64,000 nucleotides of DNA from contig JARWIR010000051.1 of the NCBI GenBank assembly GCA_029959085.1, positions 1,984,001-2,048,000 on the forward strand, given 5' to 3'. The notes beneath the pieces were generated by a model. The model was not told the DNA's origin and ran no database searches. It worked only from the letters and a program-made list of their open reading frames with translations. The position numbers were made by a program, and so were the translations under genes. Positions 12,720 through 26,600 of the stretch are shown one piece after another. Each line of letters opens with the position of its first letter. The stretch's first letter is position 1. The DNA is from Nemophila menziesii (lineage: Eukaryota; Streptophyta; Magnoliopsida; Boraginales; Hydrophyllaceae).

Positions 12720-15050
12720 AAACTTAGTTACACTCTCAAGAGTGATAGGTGTACTAAACTTTTCTATAGAGTATGGACTTATGACGAGCAAACAAAGGTG
12801 TCGGTTTATTCTGAATATTTTACGTTCGAATGGAGAGGTTACAAATGCATGTGAACAAGTGTATGATGCGTTCATTGGCCGCTTTAAGGCTTTGTTGGGT
12901 ACTAAAAATACTACTTCAAATCTTGAAAGCGATTTTTTGAATTGCGGTAGTATTCTCATCCTAGAACAAGGCGTGAACATGTGTAGAGATTTCTCCGATC
13001 TTGAGATAAATGAGGCTAGTGTTCACATTTCATATGACAAAGCACGTGACCCCAATGGTTATTCTTCACTCTTTTTTAAGCGGTCATGGGACCTTATCGG
13101 GGATGAAGTTATTCAAGCGCTACGTGAATTCTTTATTACCGTATCTCTTTTAAACAATTAAATACTACGTTTATTGCTTTGATACCGATGATCTGATTAG
13201 TGTTGATGACTGTCGTCTTATTCGTGTTGTAACATGATTTACAAGGTGATCACAATGATTATTACGGATCAAATAAAACCTGTTCTTGATCAACTTGTGG
13301 ATAAAGCACAAAATACCTTTGTGTCCGATAAATCGATAGCCTAGAACGTACATCTCATGCAAGAATTATTAAGGGATATAATAGTAATAGTAGCTCTTCG
13401 AGATGTTCTTTTAAGCTCGATTTGAGCAAAGCGTGTGATTCTATTTCTTAATACTTTCTTATGAGGTACTAAAAGGGTTAAATTTTCCGCAAAAGGTTGT
13501 GGATTGGATTATGGGTTGCGTTACTACTCCTTACTATTCAGTGGCTATTAATGGGGATGTTCCTAGATACTTCAAAGGGAAAAAGGACTAAGGTAAGGTG
13601 ATCATATCTCTCCTTATCTCTTTATTATTTGTCTTGAACATTTACCTAAACTCTTAAAGAAAAATACGGATCATGATTTCGAGTATCATCCGAAGTGTGG
13701 TAAAGAAAAAATTAATCATCTTACTTTTATCGATGACTTAATGCATCTTTAGAAAGGGGATCATTTGTCTATTAAGATTCTTATGGATAGTTTTAAATTT
13801 TTTGGTGATTGATTGGGTCTCCATTTAAATGTATCTAAGTCAAATATTTAATATGAGGGAGTTGATAGCGTTGAACTTGCTAGTATATTGGAAACTACTC
13901 ACTTGGATAAAGGTGAGATGCCTTTTCGATATATAGTTGTACCTCTTGGGTATCCGTTTTACTTTCAAGATACTACAAACCTCTTTTTGATAAATTAAAG
14001 CGGTATGTAAGATCTTGAAACTTTCTTCCCTTTCTTTTGCGGGAAGATTGGAACTTATTAGATCGGTTCCTTAAGGCGTGATTTGTGTTTGGTTTACTAT
14101 TTTTGCAGTTCTGATAGGCGTTCGAGATCAAATTGTGAGTATTTGTCGTAATTTTTATTGGGATAGGAAGTCGCCACAAGTTAGTTGGGAAAAAAATTTG
14201 TGTTCCGAAAGAAGAGGGTAGACTTGGGTTGAAAGATTTGGGAGTTTGGAATAAAGCACTACTTATAAAATGTTTTTAAAGATTGTTGCTAAAAAGGAAT
14301 CCATTTGGATCAAATGGATTCATGTGGAGTATTTTCAAGATATAAGCTTTTGGGACCGGAAGCCGAGAAAGGTGGATTCTCCTATTTTTAAGAATATATG
14401 GGAACTTAAAGAGGTGATTCGAGAGTCGGTTGGTGGAGATGGTAGAGAAGGTATCCTGGCGAGGTGGTTCTCTTTGGCTAGTGATCATCCTATCATTCAT
14501 GAGGAATCTAACGAGAATTTTTATAATTTATATAAGAAACCTTATGATTTATTTAGGCGTAGATATTCTTGGGCTAATATTATTTGGGATTCATGTGATA
14601 CTCCTAAACATGCCATTGTTATTTGGATGACATTAAGATAGAGGCTTAATACAAAATATCGTATGACCTATTTGGAGTTGGATCCACTTTATGCCTTATG
14701 TGGTGAAGACTTTGAATTAAATAAGCATCTTTTCTTTGATTGTGCCTATGCAAAGGATATATGGGATGAGATAAGAAAATGGTTTGGTATAAATAAGGAG
14801 ATGAATACTCTCCAGAGTGTTTTGAAATGACTTAAGAAACTAAAGGATCGAGAGAATTGAAGAAGAAAGGTTTGGATGATAGCTTTTGGAGCCATCATGT
14901 ATTGTATATGGAGCGTAAGAAATTATCTTACTGTGAGAGGTGATCAAACTACTCGAGAAACGGTTATCAAAGGGGTAAAGTGCTGCACATATTCCATATT
15001 ATTTTTCTTGTTCGCTCATAGAAAATTATTATGTACTAATAGTATGATAT
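12720..15050 (+). pseudogene. Second LINE remnant (RT and zf-RVT part)
   Basis: Scattered frames spell a plant LINE reverse transcriptase in order. There is a connector ending ARDPNGYSSLFFKRSWDLIG near 13040-13100, RT pieces around 13.4-13.8 kb (LSKACDS-like and FIDDL in the catalytic position), and the C-terminal zf-RVT region near 14550-14900 (HAIVIWMTLR, HLFFDCAYAKDIWDEIRKWF). Stops and frameshifts are frequent. It belongs to a different LINE lineage from the one at 4.77 kb, being closer to the fragment at 57.95 kb in its GYxS(L/V)FF phrase. No poly(A) or TSD was found. Confidence 0.75.
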
Positions 15051-15624
15051 AGTTGCATTATATATATTTTATATAGTGTACATTTTCTTTTTCTCATACC
15101 TTTTCATATATTAAAAAAACAAAAATTGGAAATGACATCTATTAGGAAGAAAAAAATGATTTTTCTTTCATTTTAACAATCATTCAACAACTCTTCGGAC
15201 TATTTGGTTTTCTTTTGGTTCAATTTAGTAAAACAAAAGAAAACAAAATACATTTTAGAGAGAGATCGAGAGTGGGAGGAGGGAGAGAGATCAAAGGCCT
15301 TCTTCCTGGAGTTTTCCTCCTAATCTCCCCTTCCCCTCTCCCTTATATTCACATCTCTCCCATTTCCATCATCTTAGCTTAGCTTCTCTATAATTTCTCA
15401 AAGAAAAATTCCCCATTTTCTTGGAAATTCCAATTTAGTTATTGAATAAATTCTTGTGAAAATCCACACCCTTTCTTTTCATAGATTTCTTCACAAACCC
15501 TTTTAGCTTAGAAAAGATCTGATAATTAATTGAAAAGTACCCACTTCTTACCTGTTTGCCCTTTTGGTGGAAAGATCCTAGAATTTGAAGGTTCCTTCAA
15601 GCTTTGGTTGAGAAAGATCTATCA
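15051..15624 (+). promoter_or_regulatory. Upstream region and leader of the CDPK gene
   Basis: The stretch 15250-15420 is rich in GAGAG and CTCCC tracts, as in many plant 5' leaders. TATA-like CTTATATTCAC lies at about 15341. The leader then runs to the ATG at 15625 in the context ATCAATGG. The exact transcription start cannot be told from sequence. Confidence 0.35.
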
Positions 15625-17569
<1,945 letters not shown>

Positions 17570-17873
17570 ATTATTCATTTCAATTTTCTTTTTCTTTTTT
17601 GTCTCCTCATTTCACTCCTTTGTGTTTGTGAAGATCCCTTTTTCTAAGGGATAGTTTTAGATCTTAGTAAGGGAGTCTCCTTCGTGAAGTGCGATTTAAA
17701 TTGTTTGAAACGAGATTTCTCAATTCATTCTTTGTAAATAACATGTGAGTCACAAAGCAAAGCTCTTTTCTTCTCAATAGTGAAAAATCAATTATTATTG
17801 GAGTTTCTTATTCTTTTCTTTTTCGAGTATTCATGCAATTTGCAATATAATAATCAATTTAACAAGTGTTTTT
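17570..17873. other. Shared 3' region of convergent CDPK and PPR genes
   Basis: About 300 bp separate the two stop codons, so the 3' untranslated regions lie tail to tail. The region is T-rich and contains no separate gene. A diverged copy lies at 54007-54333. Confidence 0.6.
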
Positions 17874-19654
17874 TCACCAAAAATCCTTACAAGAGCAAAG
17901 TCCATTAACAAATCTATGAAATCGAATCCGATCTCTAACAACAATTTCTCGATTATACAATCGACTAATAATCTTAGTAACTTCATGACAATCCGTACAA
18001 ACACGAAGATTCTTCACAATTCTAATAACTCCCGGTGCTTTAACCTTTAATAAACCAAACGCAATAGCTAATCTTTCACTATGCTCATATAACGCATTCA
18101 CTTTCTCATTATCACCCATATTACTCAATACATTCGAAATCCATGGTTCATGTCCTTCACCACTTACACGTTCTGATATTTCTCGTAAAAACATTCTTAT
18201 CTCTTTAACGTCAGGGTGAGACCAATCACCCATAACAAATTCATGTACATATCCATTGATTTCAATTGAACTACAACCCGGTACATTTTTTATACCTTTA
18301 TCTTTCATTCGACTTCTTATGTAACTCATTTTTACCCATTCTGATCTCGAAGCATACATACTTGATAATAAGATATAGTTTTCTGCATTAAACGGCTCTA
18401 ATTGAAATAGCTGCTGTGCAGCTATTTCACCTTTTTGTAACAATTTGTTTCTTTTGCATGCCACTAATAATGTTCGCCAAATCGCTGGGTTTGGTAAAAT
18501 TGGCATGTTTTCTATAAATTTATAAGCTTCTTCAATTTGATTAGCGCGACAAAATAAATCAACCATGCATCCATAATGCTCCATTGTAGGTTCCATTCCG
18601 CATTTAAACATGTTATACCAATATCTTTTACCTTTCGAAACTAACCCTCTATGTGCACATGCTGATAATACACCAATTAGTGTTACATGATTAGGCTCCA
18701 CCTGGAAAAATTTAAATAATTTTATCAAAGGAAAAATTATTTATAAGTGGTTAAATAATAAATATTACGTACCTTTGCTTCGCCCATTTGACTAAAAGTC
18801 AACAATGCTTCCTCAGCTAGACCATGTATAGCTAATCCGACGATTAAAGAGCTCCATGCTTTTGCATCTTTAATAGGCATTGCATTGAAAACATCTTTTG
18901 CTTTGTCGATACAACCACATTTTGCGTACATATTCACTAAAGCGGTACTAAGTTCAAGGTCGTTTTTAATTATGTTATTATTCTTATCTATGTAAGCATG
19001 GACCCACTTTCCTAAATCCAAAGCTCCACACATCGCACATGCTGAGACTACTCCGACTAAAGTCATTTCATCAGGAGTTACTTTTGCCTTTTGCATCTCC
19101 CTGAACATACTGAAAGCTTCGTTCACCATACCTACTCTACTATACCCATTAATCATTGCACTCCAAGCTACAACGTTTTTGTCAGACATTTTGTCGAACA
19201 CTTTCCTGCTCATTTCAACCTCGTCGCATTTTGCATAGAAATTTAATAACGAAGTTTGGACATATATGTTCGATGAATATCCAGATTGTATGACGTGTTT
19301 GTGAAGTTGTTGGCCTTCTTTGAAGGCCAACAAAACTGCACAAGCTTTAAGGACGAAGGCTAAGGTAAACGTGTTTGGGATTGGGTACTTTTTCTGAAGC
19401 AAATTCTTGAAAAGATACAATGGTTCTGAAGATAAGTATGATGTTTGTTGTTGTACAAGGCCTCGGATAATGGAGTTGAAGGAGAATATTGATGGATTTG
19501 GAATTTGGGTAAATACGGCTTTAGCGTAGAAGATGTTACCGAAAGGGGAAAGAGCAGCGAAGGTGAGGATTTTGGAGAGGGTGAAGGAGAGGGAAGGTGT
19601 AGGGAGGTTTGGGTGGGTGATGATATGGGAATGGATTTGATGAAGGATTCTCAT
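17874..19654 (-). CDS. PLS-class PPR protein with DYW domain, copy 1
   Basis: Exon 1 runs 19654-18773, then a 71-bp phase-0 intron (18772-18702, GT at the donor, TTTTTCCAG at the acceptor), then exon 2 18701-17874. The frame is open across the junction (MGEAK then VEPNHVT). PPR motifs fill most of exon 1 and early exon 2. The E/E+ region (VPGCSSIEINGYVHEF) and a DYW deaminase domain follow, with HSE, CTDCHE and the terminal CSCKDFW (DFW variant). Such proteins bind organelle RNA and direct C-to-U editing. The first in-frame ATG gives 569 residues starting MRILHQIHS. The reading frame is open 46 codons further upstream but without ATG: the codon that is ATG in copy 2 is AAG here. A transposon terminus begins 144 bp upstream of the ATG, so expression and targeting may be altered. 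Confidence 0.85.
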
Positions 19655-19797
19655 GTTCGGACATTTTTTGATAAGGGTAACAACCCGTTCTTCTTCTTCC
19701 TCCAGCTTTGAATTCTTGTTAATTCCTGATTTTGGAGGATAAAAAAGTAGTAGAAGCACACTGGGGTAGAGATTTAAAATTAAAGAGGATTGCTATA

Positions 19798-20080
19798 GAG
19801 AAAACTACAGGCCCAAGTATAACACAAACTTATGTTTTAAATCCTGGTTAGATAATACTACTTTTAAAGGCCCAAAACTATTTTTAAAAGCTATTCTAAC
19901 GAGGCGGCAGACTAATGTAACCAACTTCTGTCTTCTCCCTCTCTCTCATCTAGTACGGTAGACTTGTCCCATCTCTTACACCTTTATCTCTTTCTTACCT
20001 ACCATATCTAATACACGCTGCTATGATTCTTTCTTATTTTTTGAAATTCAAATTTGAATTGAAATAAAAAACATTGATAA
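19798..20080 (+). repeat. Left terminal inverted repeat of the MULE
   Basis: It begins GAGAAAACTACAGGCCCAAG. The part near 20031-20065 (TTCTTATTTTTTGAAATTCA, then AATTTGAATTG) is matched on the opposite strand at 28469-28500, and the block around 19918-19960 (CTAATGTAACCAAC, TTCTTCTCCC-like) at about 28560-28600. The outermost 30-40 bases also resemble the complement of 49270-49304. Confidence 0.65.
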
Positions 20081-20150
20081 TGTTTTTTCGCTGTTCATTA
20101 AACCACCACCAGAGCCACCATCTCTATTTAAACCCGCTGCCGCCCTCACC

Positions 20151-20423
20151 ATGGGTAATTGTTTTAATTTCAATATATTTCACAAAACTGCGAAGAAGAA
20201 GAAGAGAGAGCTTCTTGAATCAAATCAAATAAGCATCGTGTTGTCAGAATCCTTCGTAATACATACACATTCATATAATTGTATATTATGTATGTGTAAT
20301 TTCACTAAACCGCACCAAGCCGCTCTAATCGACAATGAAACTGCCGCCTGTACACAATTTGTCGCCACCGCTCTCCTCCATAATCAACCATTGGCTTTTG
20401 CAAAACACCCAATACTACTGTGA
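20151..20423 (+). other. Unrecognised 90-codon frame near MULE left end
   Basis: An ATG-started frame (MGNCFNFNIFHK) lies just inside the left terminus, after TATTTAAACC at about 20125. It stops immediately before a good splice-donor-like AAAAGGTATG at 20424-20432. I do not recognise the product. It could be a captured first exon or the element's own leader. Confidence 0.25.
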
Positions 20424-20624
20424 AAAGGTATGTTTTTCCTTATCTTGTTCTCTTCAAAACCAAATAATTTTGACTGAATCGTGTTGTTGAATATGAATAG
20501 GTACTTGTCTACCATATGGTTGTGCAGTCCTCATCTTCAGACAACATTCTTGAGCTTTATTGGTAGTGCACCTGCTTTCAATTATAGGAGGTTACCTTTT
20601 TTACATTTACTGTTTAATTCATAG

Positions 20625-20722
20625 ATATGGAGAAGCATGGCACGAGGGTAAACGGCAAGGACTTGGTTTATACACTTTAGGAAGCGGAGAATCTCAATCT
20701 GGGCACTGGAAAAATGGGATTC
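20625..20722 (+). pseudogene. Captured exon of a MORN-repeat protein
   Basis: Following an acceptor-like TTTAATTCATAG, the sequence encodes RYGEAWHEGKRQGLGLYTL, then GESQSGHWKNGI, and reaches a donor-like GTAATG. This matches the last MORN repeats (RYEGAWHEGRRQG type) of plant MORN-repeat proteins such as the Arabidopsis At2g35170/At4g17080 group. No other exon of that gene is recognisable nearby, so it is a fragment, consistent with Pack-MULE capture. Confidence 0.7.
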
Positions 20723-20819
20723 GTAATGTCTACCCATCCTGTATTTCCCTCCATGATTGATAAATTCAAAAGTTCTCTGTGCAGTTCAGGTAATTATATA
20801 GATGTTGAATCATAATTTT

Positions 20820-21180
20820 AAGCGTAATTGCACCACTGGTCCTTTTTGTTACCCTTGTGCTTGGAAACAATCGGTATCTCCCCCTGTTAATCGGTTAAAT
20901 AACTCATTTAGACCCGTGACTTTGAATATTTTAACAGTTTAGTCCTTTTGATCTTGAAAAGTAATATTTTAGTGCCTTATATTGTTTGATTTTGTGACAA
21001 CTATATATGATAAAATGCATTACAAGTCCATGTGTTATGTAAACTAGCCAGATATACAAGTGTCTTAATAACTCACAGAACCTATATAAGATAAATTGCA
21101 CCACTGGTCCCTGTGTTATGCACCACAAGTCCTTTGTAATGCAAAATAACCAAATATACCCCTCTCTCAAAAAGAAGAAA
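20820..21180. repeat. Short dispersed repeat with GCACCACTGGTCC motif
   Basis: The phrase ATTGCACCACTGGTCC occurs at about 20826 and 21092, with related CACAAGTCC and TGTGTTATG phrases at 21020-21135. It looks like a degraded MITE-type repeat. No boundaries were determined. Confidence 0.35.
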
Positions 21181-21719
21181 ACGGGAAATCAAACAGAAAA
21201 ACAAAAGGAAATCTGGTTTTAGTTGATGAATTATGTTAGTGAAACCACTGTGTCATGAATGGTTTTATTTACAATTGTTCTAATAATATCGTTGAAACCT
21301 ATGCAGACCGTGCTTCAGTTTGAATACACTGCGTTCATCGATGGTCTAACAGAATTGATGATACTGTAAAGAGATCTGTACGAGTTAAATTCACCCTTAG
21401 ATTATTCGAGAATATTTTGGCTGACTATAGCATGACAAATTAGCTCGGAAGTCATGAACATAAAGAATTATCGAAAGTAGGCATAAAAAAATATTGCCGA
21501 TTGATCGCCGCTGTTGTTGGGTTTGAAAACAAGAGATGACAAAATTTATTAAAGAAGTAAATCAGACATTATTAGCTTATCTAGTTGATGAACTGGTTTT
21601 TTTTTTTGTATCTGGAATGTTGTTTTTATCTTGTTATACTAATTTCAGTTTTGATGTTAACTATTTATTTATGTTGCACATGTTTACCATGTTTACAACA
21701 TACTAATTTATTAGATATA
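21181..21719. other. Non-coding stretch inside the MULE
   Basis: AT-rich sequence between the MORN fragment and array I. I see no gene or named repeat. Confidence 0.5.
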
Positions 21720-24700
21720 ACTATTTTGTATAAAACTATTTTGGAAGTTGCTGGGCGTATACCCAACCCTACATAATGTCAAATACGGAAAAGGTGATCT
21801 TGATGGGAAGCACTATAAATAACTCGGTCATTATTGGTGACAAAATGGGTTTGCACCCACCCAAAATTCTTCATTATTAGATTAGATGAAGATGTTGATG
21901 GACATATGCCCAATCATAGTGAAGGTTTGGATACTCAAAAACATCTAGCATGGGTGTATACACGTTTTTATGTTATTCGGCCGACCACCAACAATTACAA
22001 ATTTGTGTATACCCGAAAATAAATACAACTAATGCAAAAACTTACATAAAGTCATCTTCGCGTAGAGGAAGATGTCGACGAACATATGCCCAATCATAGT
22101 GAATGGTACCCAAACGCAGTCGACTTGTAACTCAGAGTATATTGTAGACAAAGAAGGCGTTCCCTTACGCACACAATGTGTTTATACCAAAATTAGTTGA
22201 TGACCATCCATAGTAACTAACATATCTTGATCCCAAACTTTCTAAACCTTATATAAAGTGACATTCGAGGAGATGATGATGTTTGATGGACATATGCCCA
22301 ATCATAGTGAAGGATTGAATACTCAAAACCATCTAGCATGAGTGTATACACGTTTTTATGTTATTCGGTCGACCACCAACAAGTTCAAATTTGTGTATAC
22401 CCGAAAAGAAATACAACCATTGCAAAACCTTATATAAAATTCACTTTAGCGTAGAGAAAGATGTCGATGGACATATGCCCAATCATAGTGAAGGTTTGGA
22501 TACTCAAAAACATCTAGCATGGGTACCATTCTCTATGATTGGGTATATGTCCATCAAAATCTTCCTATAAGATAAAGTGAATTTTATATGATTGGGCCAT
22601 CAACATCATCCTCTCCTCGAAGGTGACTTTATATAAGGTTTAGCAAGTTTGGGGTAAGGATAGGTTAGTTACTATGGATGGTCATCAACTAATTTTGGTA
22701 TACGCATATTGTGTGCGTGAAGGAACGTCATCTTTGTCTACAATATACTCCGAGTTACAAGTCGACTGCGTTTGGGTACCATTCTCTATGATTGGGCATA
22801 TATCCATCAACATCTTCCTATAAGCTAACATGAATTTTATATAAGGTTATACAATAGTTGGTTTTATTTTCGTGTATACACAAATTTGAAATAGTTGGTG
22901 GTCGTCCGAATAACATAAAAACGTGTATACACCCATGCTAGATGTTTTTGAGTATTCAATCCTTCACTATGATTGGGCATATGTCCATCAAACATCATCA
23001 TCTCCTCGAAAGTAACTTTATATAAGGTTTACAAAGTTTGGGATCCGGATAGGTTAGTTAATATGGAGAGTCATCAACTAATTTTGGTGTACGCACATTG
23101 TGTGCGTAAAGGAACGTCTTCCTTGTCTCCAATATACTCCGAGTTACAAGTCGACTTCGTTTGGGTACCATTCTCTATGATTGGGCATATGTCCATCAAC
23201 ATCTTCATCTAAGTTAAAGTGAATTTTATATAACGTTATACAATAGTTGGTTTTCTTTTCGGGTATACACAAATTTGAAATTGTTGGTGGTCGACACGAA
23301 TAACATAGAAACGTGTATACACCCATGCTAGATGTTTTTGAGTATTCAATCCTTCACTATGATTGGGCATATGTGTATACCCGAAAAGAAATACAACCAT
23401 TGCAAAAACTTATATAAAGCCACCTTCGCGTAGAGAAAGATGTCGATGGACATATGCCCAATCATATTGAATGGTACCCAAACGCAGTCGACTTATATCT
23501 CAAAGTATATTGTAGACAAAGAAGACGTTACTTCACGCCCGAACTTGCTAAACCTTATATAAAGTCACCTTTAAGGTGAGTATGATGTTGATGGACATAT
23601 GCCCAATCATAGTGAATGTTTGAATACTCACAAACATCTAGCATGGGTGTATACCCGTGTTTATGTTATGTGGTCGACCACCAACAATTACAAATTTGTG
23701 TATACCCGAAAAGAAATACAACCATTGCAAAAACTTATATAAAGTAACCTTCGCGTAGAGAAATATGTCGATGGATATATGCCCAATCATAGAGAATGGT
23801 ACCCAAACGCAGTCGTCTTATATCTCGAAGTATATTGTAGACAAAGAAGACGTTCTCTTACGCAAATAATGTGCGTATACCAAAATTAGTTAATGACCAT
23901 CCATAGTAACTAACCTATCCTTATCTCAAACTTGCTAAACCTTATATAAAGTCATATTCGAGGAGAGGATGATGTTGATGGACATATGCCCAATCATATA
24001 AAATTCACTTTAACGTATAGGAAGATGTTGATGGACATATACCCAATCATAGAGAATGGTACCCATGCTAGATGTTTTTGAGTATCCAAACCTTCACTGT
24101 TATTGGTCATATGTCCATCAAACCTCATCATCTCCTTGAATGTCACTTTATATAAGGTTTAGAGATTTTGGGATCAGGATAGGTTAGTTACTATGGATGG
24201 TCATCAACTAATTTTGGTGTACGCACATTGTGTGCGTAAAGGAACACCTTCCTTGTCTCCAATATACTCCGAGTTACAAGTCGACTGCATTTGGGTACCA
24301 TTCTCTATGATTGGGCATATGTCCATCAACATCTTCATCTAAGCTAAAGTGAATTTTATATAACGTTATACAATAGTTGGTTTTCTTTTCGGGGCATATG
24401 TCCATCATCCTCTCCTCGAAGATGACTTTATATGTCCATCTTCCTCTCCTCGAAGATGACTTTATATAAAGTTTAGCAAGTTTGGAATAAGGATAGGTTA
24501 GTTACTATGGATGGTCATCAACTAATTTTGGTATACGCACATTGTTTGCGTAAGGGAACGTCTTCTTTGTCTACAATATACTTCGAGATATAAGACGACT
24601 GCGTTTGGGTACCATTCTCTATGATCAGGTATACACAAATTTGAAATTGTTGGTGGTCGACACGAATAACATAAAAACGTGTATACACCAATGCTAGATG

Positions 24701-26600
24701 TTTTTGAGTAATAAATCCTTCACTATGATTGGGCATATGTGTATACCCGAAAAGAAATACAACCATTTCAAAAACTTATATAAAGTCACCTTAGCGTAGA
24801 GGAAGATGTCGATGGACATATACCCAATCATAGTGAATGGCACCCAAACGCAGTCGACTTATATCTCGAAGTATATTGTAGACAAAGATGACGTTACTTC
24901 ACGCCCGAACTTGCTAAACCTTATATAAAGTCACCTTTGAGGAGAGTATGATGTTGATGGACATATGCCAAATCATAGTGAATGTTTGAATACTCAAAAA
25001 CATCTAGCATGGGTGTATACCCGTGTTTATGTTATGTGGTCGACCACCAACAATTACAAATTTGTGTATACCCGAAAAGAAATATAACCATTGCAAAAAC
25101 TTATATAAAGTCACCTATCCTGGTCCCAAACTTTCTAAACCTTATATAAAGTGACATTCAAGGAGAGGATGATGTTGATGGACATATGCCCAATCATATA
25201 AAATTCACTTTATCTTATAGGAAGATGTTGGTGGACATATACCCAATCATAGAGAATGGTACCCATGCTAGATGTTTTTGAGTATCCAAACCTTCACTAT
25301 GGTGGGGCATATGTCCATCATCCTCTCCTCGAAGATGACTTTATATAAGGTTTATCAAGTTTGGGATAAGGATAGGTTAGTTACTATGGATGGTCATCAA
25401 CTAATTTTGGTATACGCTCATTGTTTGCGTAAGGGAACGTCTTCTTTATCTACAATATACTTCGAGATATAAGACGACTGCGTTTGGGTACCATTCTCTA
25501 TGATTGGGCATATATCTATCGACATCTTTCTCTACGCGAAGGTTACTTTATATAAGTTTTTGCAACGGTTGTATTTATTTTTGGGTATACACAAATTTGA
25601 ACTTGTTGGTGGTCGACCAAATAACATAAAAACGTGTATACACTCATGCTAGATGTTTTTGAGTATTCAGTCCTTCACTGTGATTGGGCATATGTCCATC
25701 AAACCTCATCATTTCCTTGAATGTCACTTTATATAAGGTTTAGAAATTTTGGGATCAGGATAGGTTAGTTACTATGGTTGGTCATCAACTAATTTTGGTG
25801 TACGCACATTGTGTGCTTAAAGGAACGCCTTCCTTGTCTCCAATATACTCCGAGTTACAAGTCGAATGCGTTTGGGTACCATTCTCTATGATTGGGCATA
25901 TGTCCATCAACATCTTCATCTAAGCTAAAGTGAATTTTATATAACGTTATACAATAGTTGGTTTTCTTTTCGGGTATACACAAATTTGAAATTGTTGGTG
26001 GTCGACACGAATAACATAAAAACGTGTATACACCCATGCTAGATGTTTTTGAGTATTCAATCCTTCACTATGATTGAGCATATGTGTATACCCGAAAAGA
26101 AATACAACCATTTCAAAAACTTATATAAATCACCTTCGCGTAGAGGAAGATGTCGATGGACATATGCCCAATCATAGTGAATGGTACCCAAACGCAGTCG
26201 ACTTGTAACTCGGAGTATATTGTAGACAAAGAAGGCGTTACTTCACGCCCGAACTTGCTAAACCTTATATAAAGTCACCTTTGAGGAGAGTATGATGTTG
26301 ATGGACATATGCCCAATCATATTGAATGTTTGAATACTATTATTGTGCATATGTCCATCAACATCATCCTCTCCTCGAAGGTGACTTTATATAAGGTTTA
26401 GCAAGTTTGGGATAAGGATAGGTTAGTTACTATGGATAGTCATCAACTAATTTTGGTGTACGCACATTGTGTGCGTAAAGGAACTCCTTCCTTGTCTCCA
26501 AATATACTCTGAGTTAGAAATCGACTGCTTTTGGGTACCATTCTCTATGATTGGGCATATGTCCATTAACATCTTCATCTAAGCTAAAGTGAATTTTACC
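21720..26600. repeat. Orientation-switching repeat array I
   Basis: It is built from two alternating modules of roughly 190-200 bp. Both are centred on GACATATGCCCAATCATAG; one is marked by GAGAATGGTACCCAAACG and one by AAACATCTAGCATGGGTGT. Each module contains a TTATATAA palindrome in the context CCTTATATAAAGTCAC. I count about 15 occurrences of the GGTACCATTCTC mark, on both strands. Orientation flips every 600-850 bp (about 21.86-22.51 plus, to 23.37 minus, to 24.08 plus, to 24.72 minus, to 25.28 plus, to 26.08 minus, to 26.33 plus, to 26.60 minus), making large imperfect palindromes. The left edge (21720-21850) is a partial copy of the 361-bp unit found at 43.6-44.8 kb. No coding function is evident. 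Confidence 0.8.

Noticed and set aside
19655..19759. Extending PPR copy 1 to an upstream GTG codon
   Set aside because: GTG is not a normal start in plant nuclear genes. The next in-frame ATG is at 19654, and a stop lies upstream at 19793-19795.
21720..26600. Arrays considered as an endogenous pararetrovirus or geminivirus because of TATATAA and palindromes
   Set aside because: No replication, coat or movement protein frame is present, only short spurious frames.
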